Positions 41,598 through 50,113 of a stretch of 64,000 nt of DNA are shown here, piece by piece. The DNA lies in contig CP018227.1 in NCBI GenBank assembly GCA_016865035.1, positions 1,334,001 to 1,398,000 of the forward strand, in the 5' to 3' direction. Below the pieces are notes generated by a model that saw nothing but the letters and a program-made list of their open reading frames with translations, was not told the origin of the DNA and made no database searches. A program made the position numbers and the translations under genes. Source of the stretch: Kordiimonadales bacterium IMCC3096 (GTDB lineage Bacteria > Pseudomonadota > Alphaproteobacteria > Minwuiales > Minwuiaceae). The stretch's first letter is position 1, and the number at the start of each line of letters is the position of its first letter.

Positions 41598-43883
41598 ATG
41601 AGTGAACTTTCCCCCCCCGACAAGGAAAACGTCACCCCGGTCCCGCTCAGCGATGCATTGAGCGAGCGTTATCTGGCCTATGCGCTCTCGACCATCGTTT
41701 CGCGATCCCTGCCGGACGTGCGCGACGGGCTGAAACCCGTTCACCGGCGGCTGCTCTACGCCATGCGCCTGCTGCGCCTCGACCCCGATGCCGGTTTCAA
41801 GAAATGCGCCCGCATCGTCGGCGACGTGATGGGCAAGTTTCACCCCCACGGCGACCAGGCGATCTATGACGCGCTGGTGCGGCTGGCGCAGGACTTCGCG
41901 GTGCGTTACCCGCTGGTGGAGGGACAGGGCAACTTCGGCAATGTGGACGGCGATAACGCCGCCGCCATGCGGTACACGGAGGCGCGGCTGACCCGCATTG
42001 CCGAGCGCCTGCTGGAAGGCATCGACGAGGATGCGGTCGATTTCCAGACCACCTATGACGGGGAGGAGAACGAGCCGCTGGTGCTGCCGGCGGCGTTCCC
42101 CAACCTGCTGGCCAATGGGGCGGCGGGGATCGCGGTGGGCATGGCCACCAACATTCCGCCGCACAACGCCACGGAGATCTGCGAGGCCCTGCTGTGGATG
42201 CTGGAGCGCCGCGCCGACATCCCCGCCGACGAGAGCGAGGAAGACCGCCAGAAGCGTGTAAACCGCTGGCACCGCAGCCTGATGTCGCGGATGCCCGGTC
42301 CCGACTTCCCCACCGGCGGCATCATCGTCACCGACCCGGCCACGATCTCCGACGCCTATCTGTCCGGGCGTGGCGGGATCCGCCTGCGGGCGCGCTGGGA
42401 GAAGGAGTCCGCCGGTCACGGCACCTATCAGATCAGGGTGTTCGAACTGCCCTACCAGGTGCAGAAGGGCAAGCTGGTGGAGAAGATCGCCCAGCTGATC
42501 AACGACAAGAAGCTGATGGCGCTGGCCGATGTGCGCGATGAATCCGCCGACGATATCCGCCTGATCCTGGAACCCCGGTCCCGCACCATCGACGCCGACG
42601 CCCTGATGGAGCAGCTGTTCCGCCAGACGGATCTGGAAGTGCGTTTCAACCTGAACATGAACGCCCTCGACGCCAGCCGCACCCCGCGCGTCATGCCGCT
42701 GCACGACATGCTGCAGGGCTGGCTGGACCACCGCCACGTGGTGCTGCAGCGCCGCACCCGGCACCGGCTGGCGAAGATCGCCGACCGGCTGGAGGTGCTG
42801 GGCGGCTATCTCGTCGCCTTCCTGAACCTGGATGAGGTCATCCGCATCATTCGGGAGAACGACCGCCCGAAGGAAATCCTGATGAAACGCTTTACCCTGA
42901 CCGAGCGTCAGGCGCAGGCGATCCTGGACATGCGGCTGCGCCAGTTGCGCAAGCTGGAGGAGATGGAGATCCGCAGCGAGCATGACGCGCTGACGCTGGA
43001 GAAGGCGGAACTGGAAGACCTGCTGGGCGACGAGATGAAGCGCTGGGCGCAGATCGGCGATCAGGTAAGGACGCTGCGCGCCGAACTGAAGAAGCTGCCG
43101 GAGCTGGCACAGCGCCGCACAGGCTTCGGCGACGAGCCGTCGGAGGAACTGGCGCAGGCGGCGGCAGAAGTCCTGATCGAGCGGGAGCCGATCACCGTCA
43201 TCTGCTCGGAGAAGGGCTGGATCCGCGCCGCCAAGGGCCACATCGACCTGACGACGGAGCTGAAATACAAGGACGGCGACCAGGGCCGCTTCAGCTTCCA
43301 TGCCCAGACCACCGACAAGCTGCTGGTCTTTGCCACCGACGGGCGCATCTTCACACTGGGTTGCGACAAGCTGCCGGGCGGGCGCGGTCACGGGGAGCCT
43401 GTCCGCCTGATCATCGACCTGCCGAACGACCAGGAGATCGTGGATCTGCTGGTCCACACACCAGGCGCGAAGCGGCTCATCGCCTCCTCCGCCGGGCGCG
43501 GCTTCGTGGTGGCGGAGGATGACGTGCTGGCCTCCACCCGCAACGGCCGCCAGGTGCTGAACCTCGGCAAGGGCGAGACCGCACAGGCCTTCGTTCCGGT
43601 CACAGGCGACCATGTCGCGGTCATCGGCAGGAACCGGAAGCTGCTGGTCTTTCCCCTGACGGAAATGCCGGAGATGGGGCGCGGCAAGGGCGTCATGCTG
43701 CAGCGCTACAAGGACGGCGGCATGGCCGACGTGAAGACCTTCACCGCCGCGGACGGTCTCACCTGGACCGGCCCGTCAGGCCGCACAGGCCGGGAAGATG
43801 ACTTCTCCGACTGGCTCGCCAAACGCGCCAGCGCCGGCCGCATGGCCCCGCGCGGTTTCAACAAGACGGGCTTGTTCGGGTAA
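41598..43883 (+). CDS. parC: DNA topoisomerase IV subunit A
   Basis: A 761-residue ParC that decatenates daughter chromosomes together with ParE. It has the type IIA entry [22 protein letters not shown], and [16 protein letters not shown] (the quinolone-resistance region with D). The catalytic tyrosine lies in [11 protein letters not shown]. The C-terminal region carries beta-pinwheel blades ([12 protein letters not shown]). Length is normal and the gene intact. Confidence 0.96.
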   Translation: MSELSPPDKENVTPVPLSDALSERYLAYALSTIVSRSLPDVRDGLKPVHRRLLYAMRLLRLDPDAGFKKCARIVGDVMGKFHPHGDQAIYDALVRLAQDFAVRYPLVEGQGNFGNVDGDNAAAMRYTEARLTRIAERLLEGIDEDAVDFQTTYDGEENEPLVLPAAFPNLLANGAAGIAVGMATNIPPHNATEICEALLWMLERRADIPADESEEDRQKRVNRWHRSLMSRMPGPDFPTGGIIVTDPATISDAYLSGRGGIRLRARWEKESAGHGTYQIRVFELPYQVQKGKLVEKIAQLINDKKLMALADVRDESADDIRLILEPRSRTIDADALMEQLFRQTDLEVRFNLNMNALDASRTPRVMPLHDMLQGWLDHRHVVLQRRTRHRLAKIADRLEVLGGYLVAFLNLDEVIRIIRENDRPKEILMKRFTLTERQAQAILDMRLRQLRKLEEMEIRSEHDALTLEKAELEDLLGDEMKRWAQIGDQVRTLRAELKKLPELAQRRTGFGDEPSEELAQAAAEVLIEREPITVICSEKGWIRAAKGHIDLTTELKYKDGDQGRFSFHAQTTDKLLVFATDGRIFTLGCDKLPGGRGHGEPVRLIIDLPNDQEIVDLLVHTPGAKRLIASSAGRGFVVAEDDVLASTRNGRQVLNLGKGETAQAFVPVTGDHVAVIGRNRKLLVFPLTEMPEMGRGKGVMLQRYKDGGMADVKTFTAADGLTWTGPSGRTGREDDFSDWLAKRASAGRMAPRGFNKTGLFG

Positions 43884-43957
43884 ACGGAGCGAGCTCTTGA
43901 ACAAGGAGCACCAACGCACATTCTTTATGGCTGACTAAATTTTTTTGGAGAAGAGCA

Positions 43958-43987
43958 GCCACGGCGCACTTCTCAATGCACCGTGGC
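43958..43987. repeat. Hairpin at the left edge of the AT-rich island
   Basis: GCCACGGCGC (43958-43967) and GCACCGTGGC (43978-43987) form a ten-pair stem with one G-T wobble and a ten-base loop. It lies between parC (plus, ends 43883) and the AT-rich minus-strand gene. It could terminate either transcript, although no clean T-run follows on either side, or mark the border of the inserted segment. An ATTTTTTT run is at 43939-43946. Confidence 0.4.
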
Positions 43988-44014
43988 CGTATCGTGAATC
44001 ATGATGGTTCGCTC

Positions 44015-44395
44015 TTACTGGTGGCGACTTGGCAACCCGGCCTGCCACCGAACCATATCCCCGATAATCGGGAATATGTCGTTGTGCTTCGCACCAAATC
44101 TGATGAATCCGTTTTGATACGATCCGATATCTCGGTTGGCACTCCCATCATCAATAGGCAGCCAATCTGACAACTCCTGGAGTTTGTATGTCTCGATCTC
44201 ATGTTGATCCAAATCATAGAATCGCCAGACAGGATTCTGATGCGAAAAGTCGATTCTTTCGACAGAATTCATTAATCTGTCGAACAATTCCTCCGCGTTT
44301 TCAGGACGTCGATTACTAAAATTTAAATCATATGTCAATTTTGCAATAGATTTCAGCACAACTGGTTGCGCTGAAACTGTAATTTCTTTCGACAT
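44015..44395 (-). CDS. Hypothetical protein in an AT-rich insertion
   Basis: A 126-residue protein that I do not recognise. Base composition is visibly different from the surroundings (about 42% GC against about 65%), with codons such as AAA, ATT and TTT common. Features: mixed helix-strand, S-N-R-R-P-E-N-A-E-E-L-F-D-R-L, and a C-terminal F-I-R-F-G-A-K-H-N-D-I-F-P-I-I-G-D-M-V-R-W. The first codons overlap the point where the LysR gene loses its family sequence, so the true N-terminus may lie in the missing part and the protein may be a fragment. No transposase or repeat was seen beside it. Confidence 0.5.
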   Translation of the reverse strand: MSKEITVSAQPVVLKSIAKLTYDLNFSNRRPENAEELFDRLMNSVERIDFSHQNPVWRFYDLDQHEIETYKLQELSDWLPIDDGSANRDIGSYQNGFIRFGAKHNDIFPIIGDMVRWQAGLPSRHQ

Positions 44396-44990
44396 GCTGC
44401 TGCGCCAGATAGCGCGGCAAGGTCAGGGGTTCGCGCGTCAGCGGATGCCCCTGCCGTACCACCACCGAGAGCCATTCGCGCCCCAGCCGGGTCCGGTGAA
44501 TGCTGTCCGTCAGCGGCAGCGGCACATCCATGCCGAGGTCGATGCGGCCGGAAGCCAGCTCGCGTTCGATGTCCCGCCGGTCAACGCGGACCACCAGCAG
44601 GTCGATACCGGGTGCGGAGGCCCCGAGCTCCACCATCAGCGGCGGCAGGATCGCGGCCTGCATCGCCTCCCGCATCGCGATGGTGAAACGTTTCGTGGCC
44701 GTTGCCGGGTCAAAGCCGTCCGCGCGGCCCAGCGTTTCCTCCAGCCCCTGCAGGGAGGACCGGACCTGTTCGATGATCCGCCGCGCCAGCGGGGTGGGGG
44801 CCATCGTACGGCCACTGCGTTGGAACAGCGGATCATCGAACATCTCCCGCAGCCTGCCCAGGGCATGGCTCACGGCAGGCTGGGACAGGTTCAGCCGACG
44901 GCTGGCAGCGGTGATGCCGCCCTCCGCATAGATCGCTTCCATGACCACGAAGAGGTTGAGATCGACTCGGGACAAATTCATCTGGTGCAT
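44328..44990 (-). pseudogene. LysR-family regulator truncated by the AT-rich insertion
   Basis: An intact LysR N-terminus: D-L-N-L-F-V-V-M-E-A-I-Y-A-E-G-G-I-T-A-A-S, L-N-L-S-Q-P-A-V-S-H-A-L-G-R-L-R (helix-turn-helix) and most of the effector domain, up to L-P-R-Y-L-A-Q-Q-H-V. At about 44392 the LysR sequence stops. The frame then runs through about 20 residues of AT-rich DNA (ending K-I-D-I) to a stop at 44328. The total is 220 residues against about 300 for the family, so the last 80-100 residues, including half of the effector pocket, are missing and are not found elsewhere in the window. It is divergent from an acyl-CoA dehydrogenase gene. Probably non-functional or constitutive. Confidence 0.8.
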
Positions 44991-45186
44991 CTTTCAGAAT
45001 GCAAACAATGCATTTCACAGATGATACGAACAGGCGCACCCTCCGCGCAACTGGTGAGGCCATCAAGGGATGGCGCTGCCCCGACCCACTCCTCCGCCCG
45101 GCCACCCACGGGATCATTCTGAACGGGTGGCCGGTTGGGGGAGTGGGCCGGGGTAGCAACCGAAAAGCCGAAGAGGAGCGACAGTG

Positions 45187-46392
45187 ATGAACTTCGAACA
45201 TTCGCAGAAGGTGCAGGACCTGCAGGCCCGGCTGCTGGACTTCATGGCAACGCAGGTGGAGCCGAACGAGGCGCGCTACGCTGACGAGGTCGCGGAAGGG
45301 GAGCGCTGGAAGGTCATTCCGGTGATGGAGGAACTGAAGCAGGCCGCGCAGCAGGCGGGCCTGTGGAACCTGTTCCTGCCTGAATCCGGCCATGGCGCGG
45401 GCCTGACCAACCTGGAGTATGCGCCGCTCTGCGAGATCATGGGCCGCATCCACTGGGCACCGGAAGTCTTCAACTGCGCCGCCCCCGACACCGGCAACAT
45501 GGAGACGCTGGAGCGTTATGGCACGGAGGCGCAGCAGCGCCGCTGGATGGACCCGCTGCTGGCGGGCGAGATCCGCTCCTGCTTCGCCATGACGGAGCCT
45601 GCGGTCGCATCCTCTGACGCCACCAACATCGAATGCCGGATCGAACGGCAGGGCGAGAAATACCTCATCAACGGGCGCAAGTGGTGGTCGACCGGCGCGC
45701 TGCATCCGAAGTGCGAGCTGTTCATCGTCATGGGCAAGACCGACCCGGACAACCCGCAGCGCCACCGCCAGCAGTCGATGATCCTGGTGCCCCGCGACAC
45801 CCCCGGCATCCGTATCGTCCGCTGGCTGCCGACCTTCGGCTATGACGACGCGCCGCACGGCCATGCGGAGGTCGCATTCGACAATGTCGAGGTACCGGCG
45901 GAGAACATCCTGCTGGGCGAGGGCCGGGGCTTCGAGATCGCGCAGGGGCGGCTTGGCCCGGGCCGCATCCACCACGCCATGCGCGCCATCGGTCAGGCCG
46001 AGGTGGCACTGGAAAGCATGTGTCGCCGGGTGAAGCAGCGCACTGCCTTCGGCAAGCCTCTGGCGGAGCAGACCGTGACCCTGGAACGGATCGCGGAGGC
46101 CCGCATCGCCATCGATCAGGCCCGCCTGCTGGTGCTGAAGGCCGCCGACCGCATGGACAAGGTGGGCAACAAGGAAGCGGCGGCGGAGATCGCCATGATC
46201 AAGGTCGCGGCCCCCAACATGCTGCAACGCGTGATCGACTTCTCCATCCAGGCCCACGGCGGTGCCGGCATGACCGACGATTTCGGCCACGGCTTCGCCG
46301 CCGCCAACGCCCGCGCCATGCGCATCTTCGACGGCCCCGACGAGGTCCACCGCAACCAGATCGGCCGCATCGAGTTGAAGAAGTATGCGTGA
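45187..46392 (+). CDS. Acyl-CoA dehydrogenase (ACAD10/11-like)
   Basis: A 401-residue flavoprotein. The FAD/substrate loop is [17 protein letters not shown]. The C-terminal helix reads [16 protein letters not shown], and the end reads [13 protein letters not shown]. The pattern and an N-terminus beginning [10 protein letters not shown] resemble the ACAD11 branch, which handles hydroxylated or long-chain acyl-CoAs. The ATG at 45187 has a GAGGAG site eight bases upstream; a GTG lies one codon before. The truncated LysR regulator is divergent from it and may once have controlled it. Confidence 0.9.
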   Translation: MNFEHSQKVQDLQARLLDFMATQVEPNEARYADEVAEGERWKVIPVMEELKQAAQQAGLWNLFLPESGHGAGLTNLEYAPLCEIMGRIHWAPEVFNCAAPDTGNMETLERYGTEAQQRRWMDPLLAGEIRSCFAMTEPAVASSDATNIECRIERQGEKYLINGRKWWSTGALHPKCELFIVMGKTDPDNPQRHRQQSMILVPRDTPGIRIVRWLPTFGYDDAPHGHAEVAFDNVEVPAENILLGEGRGFEIAQGRLGPGRIHHAMRAIGQAEVALESMCRRVKQRTAFGKPLAEQTVTLERIAEARIAIDQARLLVLKAADRMDKVGNKEAAAEIAMIKVAAPNMLQRVIDFSIQAHGGAGMTDDFGHGFAAANARAMRIFDGPDEVHRNQIGRIELKKYA

Positions 46393-46400
46393 AGGGTGAA

Positions 46401-46541
46401 CTAGTCCCTGATCAGGGCGTCATAGTCGCGTCCACCACAGGCAACCGTCACAACCTCTACCGCGTCATCCGTGATGCGGTAGAGGATGACTGCGGTACGC
46501 TCGGACGAAATCATCCTGATCCCTAGAGAAAGATCGTCTCG
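46401..46541 (-). pseudogene. Remnant of a ParE/RelE-type toxin gene
   Basis: In the gap after the acyl-CoA dehydrogenase, the minus strand reads without a stop from the end of the CitE-like gene to 46401. It shows the C-terminal half of a ParE-type toxin: L-S-L-G-I-R-M-I-S-S-E-R-T-A-V-I-L-Y-R-I, then V-E-V-V-T-V-A-C-G-G-R-D-Y-D-A-L. This matches the P-G-L-R-x-x-x-x-G-R-x-x-I-x-Y-R and G-x-R-D-x-x-x-L-F pattern of the family. About 40-45 N-terminal residues are missing and no antitoxin gene is present. The nearest ATG (46514) would give only 37 residues. Confidence 0.6.
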
Positions 46542-46545
46542 CCCC

Positions 46546-47418
46546 TCACCCCATCTCCGCCACAGCCGCCGCCAGGGCGAGCTGCTTCTTGGCCTGTTCG
46601 ACGTGCAGGTTCTCGATCATGCGGCCGTCGACTGTGACGACGCCCTTGCCTTCGCGCTGGGCTTCCTCGAAGCCGGCGACGATGCGGGCGGCCATTTCGA
46701 GCTGGGCTTCGGTGGGGGAGAAGACCTCATTGCAGGGGACAACCTGGCTGGGGTGGATCAGGGTCTTGCCGTCGAAGCCCATTTCCAGACCCTGCTGGCA
46801 GATGTCACGGAACCCGTCCTCGTCCTTGATGTCGTTGTAGACGCCGTCGAGGATCTGGATGCCGTAGGCGCGGGCGGCGAGCATGCAGATGCCCAGCGCG
46901 GTGACCATGGGCAGGCGCATCGGGGTGTGGTGCGCGCCGGTGTCCTTGGCGATGTCGTTGGTGCCCATGACCCAGACGGCGACACGGTCGGAGGCCGCGC
47001 CGATGGACTGGGCGTTGAGGATGCCGATGGGGGTTTCCATCATGCACCAGAGCGCCATGCTGGCCGGGGCACCGGCCTTGTCCATGGCGGCGACCAGACC
47101 CTGCACGGTCTCGGCGTCATTGATCTTCGGCACCAGGATGGCGTCGGCACCGGATTTCGCGATGGCCGCCATGTCGTCGGCGCCCCAGGGAGTGTCGAGG
47201 CCGTTGATGCGGACGATCATCTCCCGCTTGCCATAGCCGCCGGCGGCCAGCGCATCGACGATCTGCTGCCGTGCCGTCGCCTTGGCGTCCGGCGACACCG
47301 CATCCTCCAGATCCAGGATGATGGCATCGGCGGCGATGGTCTTGGCCTTCTCCATCGCGCGGGTGTTGGACCCCGGCATGTAAAGGACACTGCGGCGGGG
47401 GCGGACGGATGCGGCCAT
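46546..47418 (-). CDS. CitE-like CoA lyase (malyl-CoA/beta-methylmalyl-CoA lyase family)
   Basis: A 290-residue TIM-barrel lyase. It opens R-R-S-V-L-Y-M-P-G-S-N-T-R, then A-I-I-L-D-L-E-D-A-V, I-V-R-I-N-G-L-D-T-P-W-G and M-M-E-T-P-I-G-I-L-N. Mg-binding and catalytic acidic residues are in place (E in M-E-T-P, D in L-D-L-E-D). It cleaves a malyl-CoA-type thioester to an acyl-CoA and glyoxylate, or performs the reverse. With the mesaconyl-CoA hydratase-like gene at 22.9-24.0 kb it fits the ethylmalonyl-CoA pathway, though other CitE relatives (citramalyl-CoA lyase) match nearly as well. Confidence 0.85.
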   Translation of the reverse strand: MAASVRPRRSVLYMPGSNTRAMEKAKTIAADAIILDLEDAVSPDAKATARQQIVDALAAGGYGKREMIVRINGLDTPWGADDMAAIAKSGADAILVPKINDAETVQGLVAAMDKAGAPASMALWCMMETPIGILNAQSIGAASDRVAVWVMGTNDIAKDTGAHHTPMRLPMVTALGICMLAARAYGIQILDGVYNDIKDEDGFRDICQQGLEMGFDGKTLIHPSQVVPCNEVFSPTEAQLEMAARIVAGFEEAQREGKGVVTVDGRMIENLHVEQAKKQLALAAAVAEMG

Positions 47419-47475
47419 GTGGTATCTCTCCCTCTTGCCTGCTCGATTGGCAATTCAGTAACTGTCGCGGGACAC

Positions 47476-47481
47476 TATAAT
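47476..47481 (+). promoter_or_regulatory. Probable -10 element of the pdxY promoter
   Basis: A perfect TATAAT stands 34 bp before the pdxY start codon in the 97-bp divergent region between the CitE-like gene and pdxY. No good -35 lies at the right distance (a TTGGCA at 47447-47452 is about 6 bp too far), so it may depend on an activator. Confidence 0.3.
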
Positions 47482-47515
47482 TTCCCCCGGGGCCTGCGCA
47501 ACGAAAGGTGGAGAC

Positions 47516-48367
47516 ATGGCGGTACTTTCCCTGTCCAGCCAGGTGGCGATGGGCCATGTGGGCAACTCGGCGACCGCCTTCGCGCTGCGCCGACTGGGGC
47601 ATGTGGTCTGGGACGTGCCGACCACCGTGCTCAGCTTTCACCCCGGTCACGGCCGCCCGGAGGGCAAGGCGCTGGAGTGCGGATCGGTTTCCGCGATCAT
47701 CCGCGCCGTCATCACCCGCGCCCGACCGGACCTGGTGTTCTCCGGCTATCTCGGCGATCCCACCAACGGCGAGATGCTGGCCCGGCATCTGGACCGCCTG
47801 CGGAACGACGGGGACTGCCGCTATGTGCTGGACCCGGTGATCGGTGACACCCACACGGGCCGCTATGTCTCGCGGGAAGTGGCGTCGACGATCCGGGACT
47901 CGCTGATGCCCCGCGCCGACATCGTGCTGCCGAACAGCTTCGAGCTTGGCGTGCTGGCGGGCATGCCGACCACGACGGAGACGGAGGTGACGGAGGCTGC
48001 GCGGCACCTGCTCTCCCTTGGTCCCGATGCGGTCGTCTGCACCTCGTCCCCCGGTGCGGCGGACCAGGTGCATGTCCTGATCGTGCAGCGGGACTCGCGC
48101 TACCGCATCTCCATGCCCGCGATCCCCGACGCACCGCACGGCACCGGCGACCTGTTCGCAGGCCTGTTCATGGCCCGGATGCTGGATGGCATGCCCCTGC
48201 AGAACGCCGCCGCGCTGGCCGCCGCCGCCGTGCACGCGGTGATCGGCTGGTCCCGCGCGCTGGGAGACAGCGATCTGGCGCTGGTCGCCGCACAGTCATC
48301 CCTGCTGGATCCGCCGCTGGAGGCGGAAATCACGGTACTGCAGGCAGAACCGGAGGCCGCGGCATGA
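47516..48367 (+). CDS. pdxY: Pyridoxal kinase
   Basis: PfkB/ribokinase-fold kinase of the PLP salvage pathway, 283 residues. It has the S-S-Q-V-A-M-G-H-V-G-N-S-A-T opening, D-P-V-I-G-D in the middle and the anion hole A-P-H-G-T-G-D-L-F-A-G-L-F near residue 205. All are typical of PdxY/PdxK rather than ThiD. Its stop overlaps the next gene by 4 bp (ATGA). Confidence 0.9.
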   Translation: MAVLSLSSQVAMGHVGNSATAFALRRLGHVVWDVPTTVLSFHPGHGRPEGKALECGSVSAIIRAVITRARPDLVFSGYLGDPTNGEMLARHLDRLRNDGDCRYVLDPVIGDTHTGRYVSREVASTIRDSLMPRADIVLPNSFELGVLAGMPTTTETEVTEAARHLLSLGPDAVVCTSSPGAADQVHVLIVQRDSRYRISMPAIPDAPHGTGDLFAGLFMARMLDGMPLQNAAALAAAAVHAVIGWSRALGDSDLALVAAQSSLLDPPLEAEITVLQAEPEAAA

Positions 48368-48756
48368 ATATCGGCGAAGCAGCGCGGGCGTCGGGCCTGC
48401 CCACCAAGACCGTGCGCTATTACGCGGAGATCGGGCTGGTCACCCCGTCGGGGCGGCGCAGCAACGGCTATCGCGACTATGGCCAGCAGGAGGTGCAGCA
48501 ACTGCGCTTCGTGCAGCGCACCCGCAGCTTCGGCTTCAGCATCGACGCCTGCCGCGAGCTGCTGGCGCTCTATGCCGACCGGAATCGCGCCAGCGCGGAC
48601 GTGAAGGCCATCGCCCTGGATCATCTGGCCGAGATCGAGCGCAAGATGACGGAACTGCAGTCCCTGCACGACGAACTGACCAATCTGGCCAGCAACTGCC
48701 ACGGCGACCATCGGCCCGACTGCCCGATCCTGGAGGGGCTGGCGGTCAAGGGGTAG
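48364..48756 (+). CDS. cueR: CueR-type copper-responsive MerR regulator
   Basis: A 130-residue MerR protein with H-T-H G-E-A-A-R-A-S-G-L-P-T-K-T-V-R-Y-Y and dimerisation helix. The metal loop is N-C-H-G-D-H-R-P-D-C, placing cysteines at 112 and 120, the same positions as E. coli CueR, which binds Cu(I). Usually it activates copA or cueO, but neither is in the window. Here it is the second gene of an operon with pdxY, which is unusual. Whether it senses Cu(I), Ag(I) or Au(I) cannot be told. Confidence 0.9.
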   Translation: MNIGEAARASGLPTKTVRYYAEIGLVTPSGRRSNGYRDYGQQEVQQLRFVQRTRSFGFSIDACRELLALYADRNRASADVKAIALDHLAEIERKMTELQSLHDELTNLASNCHGDHRPDCPILEGLAVKG

Positions 48757-48804
48757 GTAGGCCGGAAGGCATCGGATAGTGTCTTCAGGGGGAGGAACCG
48801 GAAA

Positions 48805-49671
48805 ATGACCAAGCGACCTGAACTGATCGTCGATCCGGCCTTTGTCGAGGCCGGCCTTGATGCGGGCACGATCCGGGTGATCGACTGCACCGTCACCTTC
48901 GAGACGAAGCCGGTTGGAGCCTCCACGATCCACAGCGGGCGGGAGGGCTGGCTGGCGGGGCACATTCCGGGCGCAGCCTTCCTGCACATGGTAGACGACC
49001 TCTCCGACCCGGAGGGGGCCTACCCCTTCACCATCGCGCCGCAGGCGCAGATCGACCGGGTGCTGTCGGAGATCGGGATCAGCCCTGACGACACGGTGGT
49101 GCTCTACGGTTCCGGCACGGCGGTGGCGGTGACCCGCGCCTGGTGGGTGCTGACCGTCTCCGGCCTCCGCGATGTGCGGATCATGGATGGCGGCTGGCAG
49201 CGCTGGGTCGCGGAAGGGCGGGCCGTCGCCACGGGGGAGGAACAGTTCACCCCCTCCACGTTCCGGGGCACGCGCACCCAGGCTGCCATCGCCGACCGGG
49301 AAACGATACGGCAGGCCATTGCCGACGGTGACACCCAGATCGTCAATGCGCTGTCGCTGGATCAGTTTCGGGGGACGGGCGGCACCCACTATGGCCGCCC
49401 CGGTCGGATCCCGAACAGCCTCAGCGTTCCGGCCACCGATCTGCTGCACCCGCTGACAGGCGATTTCGCGACGCCGGAACAGATGGCGCAACAGCTCGCA
49501 GCGGTCGATCCCTCGAAGCCGGTGATCACCTATTGCGGTGGCGGCATCGCGGCGGCGGCAACGCTGTTTGCCCTGCATGTCGCGGGGCACGACAATCTGC
49601 AGCTCTATGACAATTCGCTGCTGGAGTGGTCGGCACTCCCGGACCTGCCCATGGAAAGCGACAGAACCTGA
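48805..49671 (+). CDS. Rhodanese-type sulfurtransferase (3-mercaptopyruvate/thiosulfate sulfurtransferase)
   Basis: A 288-residue tandem rhodanese. The N-terminal inactive domain ends near residue 145 with the D-G-G-W-Q-R-W-V-A-E-G motif. The C-terminal domain holds catalytic C244 in T-Y-C-G-G-G-I-A-A-A. The C-G-G-G-I loop lies between the C-G-S-G-V of 3-mercaptopyruvate enzymes and the C-R-x-G-x of thiosulfate enzymes. It is followed after 10 bp by a SoxS-like thiol protein, pointing to a role in sulfane-sulfur handling. No signal peptide. Confidence 0.88.
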   Translation: MTKRPELIVDPAFVEAGLDAGTIRVIDCTVTFETKPVGASTIHSGREGWLAGHIPGAAFLHMVDDLSDPEGAYPFTIAPQAQIDRVLSEIGISPDDTVVLYGSGTAVAVTRAWWVLTVSGLRDVRIMDGGWQRWVAEGRAVATGEEQFTPSTFRGTRTQAAIADRETIRQAIADGDTQIVNALSLDQFRGTGGTHYGRPGRIPNSLSVPATDLLHPLTGDFATPEQMAQQLAAVDPSKPVITYCGGGIAAAATLFALHVAGHDNLQLYDNSLLEWSALPDLPMESDRT

Positions 49672-49681
49672 GGGTGCAGCC

Positions 49682-50113
49682 GTGACCCCTTCCAACATCC
49701 CGGCTTCGGTACGCCGCGCGCTGCTGATCGCCCTGCTCTGGCTGTTGCTTCCCCTGGCGGCGCAGGCTGACGGGGCCCGGACCGAACTGGTGATGTTCGA
49801 ACTGGGTACCTGCATCTATTGCGCTGTCTGGAACGATGCCGTCGGGCGCGGCTATGCCGAGACGACCCTGGGCCAGCGTGCGCCGTTGCGCCGGGTGGAC
49901 CTGCGCCACCGGCGGCCCGACGACCTGCGGCATGTCACCGGGGTGCGCATGACACCGACCTTCGTGCTGCTGCACGGCGAGCAGGAGGTCGGGCGCATCC
50001 TCGGCTATGTCGACGGCCCGAATTTCTGGCGGCAGTTGCAGGCCCTGATGTGGCAGGTGCCGGGGCGCCTGGAGGACACATCCCTCAACGTGCCCGCCCG
50101 CGCCACGGAATGA
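49682..50113 (+). CDS. Periplasmic SoxS/thioredoxin-like protein with C-I-Y-C site (second SoxS paralogue)
   Basis: A 143-residue protein starting with GTG at 49682, placed by a GAGGGT site. A signal peptide covers residues 10-29 (L-L-I-A-L-L-W-L-L-L-P-L-A-A-Q-A). The mature part opens T-E-L-V-M-F-E-L-G-T-C-I-Y-C-A-V-W and includes R-V-D-L-R-H, T-P-T-F-V-L-L-H and E-V-G-R-I-L-G-Y. The same framework occurs in SoxS at 60.3 kb, where the site is C-E-W-C. SoxS keeps SoxYZ reduced; this paralogue next to a sulfurtransferase may service another sulfur carrier. Its end overlaps the opposite-strand gene by 29 bp. Confidence 0.82.
   Translation: MTPSNIPASVRRALLIALLWLLLPLAAQADGARTELVMFELGTCIYCAVWNDAVGRGYAETTLGQRAPLRRVDLRHRRPDDLRHVTGVRMTPTFVLLHGEQEVGRILGYVDGPNFWRQLQALMWQVPGRLEDTSLNVPARATE

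Noticed and set aside
41562-43613. 683-codon open frame on the minus strand
   Set aside because: Antisense to parC, which is conserved over its whole length.
44015-44395. AT-rich gene as part of a DNA phosphorothioation (dnd) or other defence system
   Set aside because: Only vague likeness; no neighbouring defence genes and no diagnostic motif.
48100-49815. 571-codon open frame on the minus strand
   Set aside because: Antisense to cueR and the sulfurtransferase; no recognisable domain.
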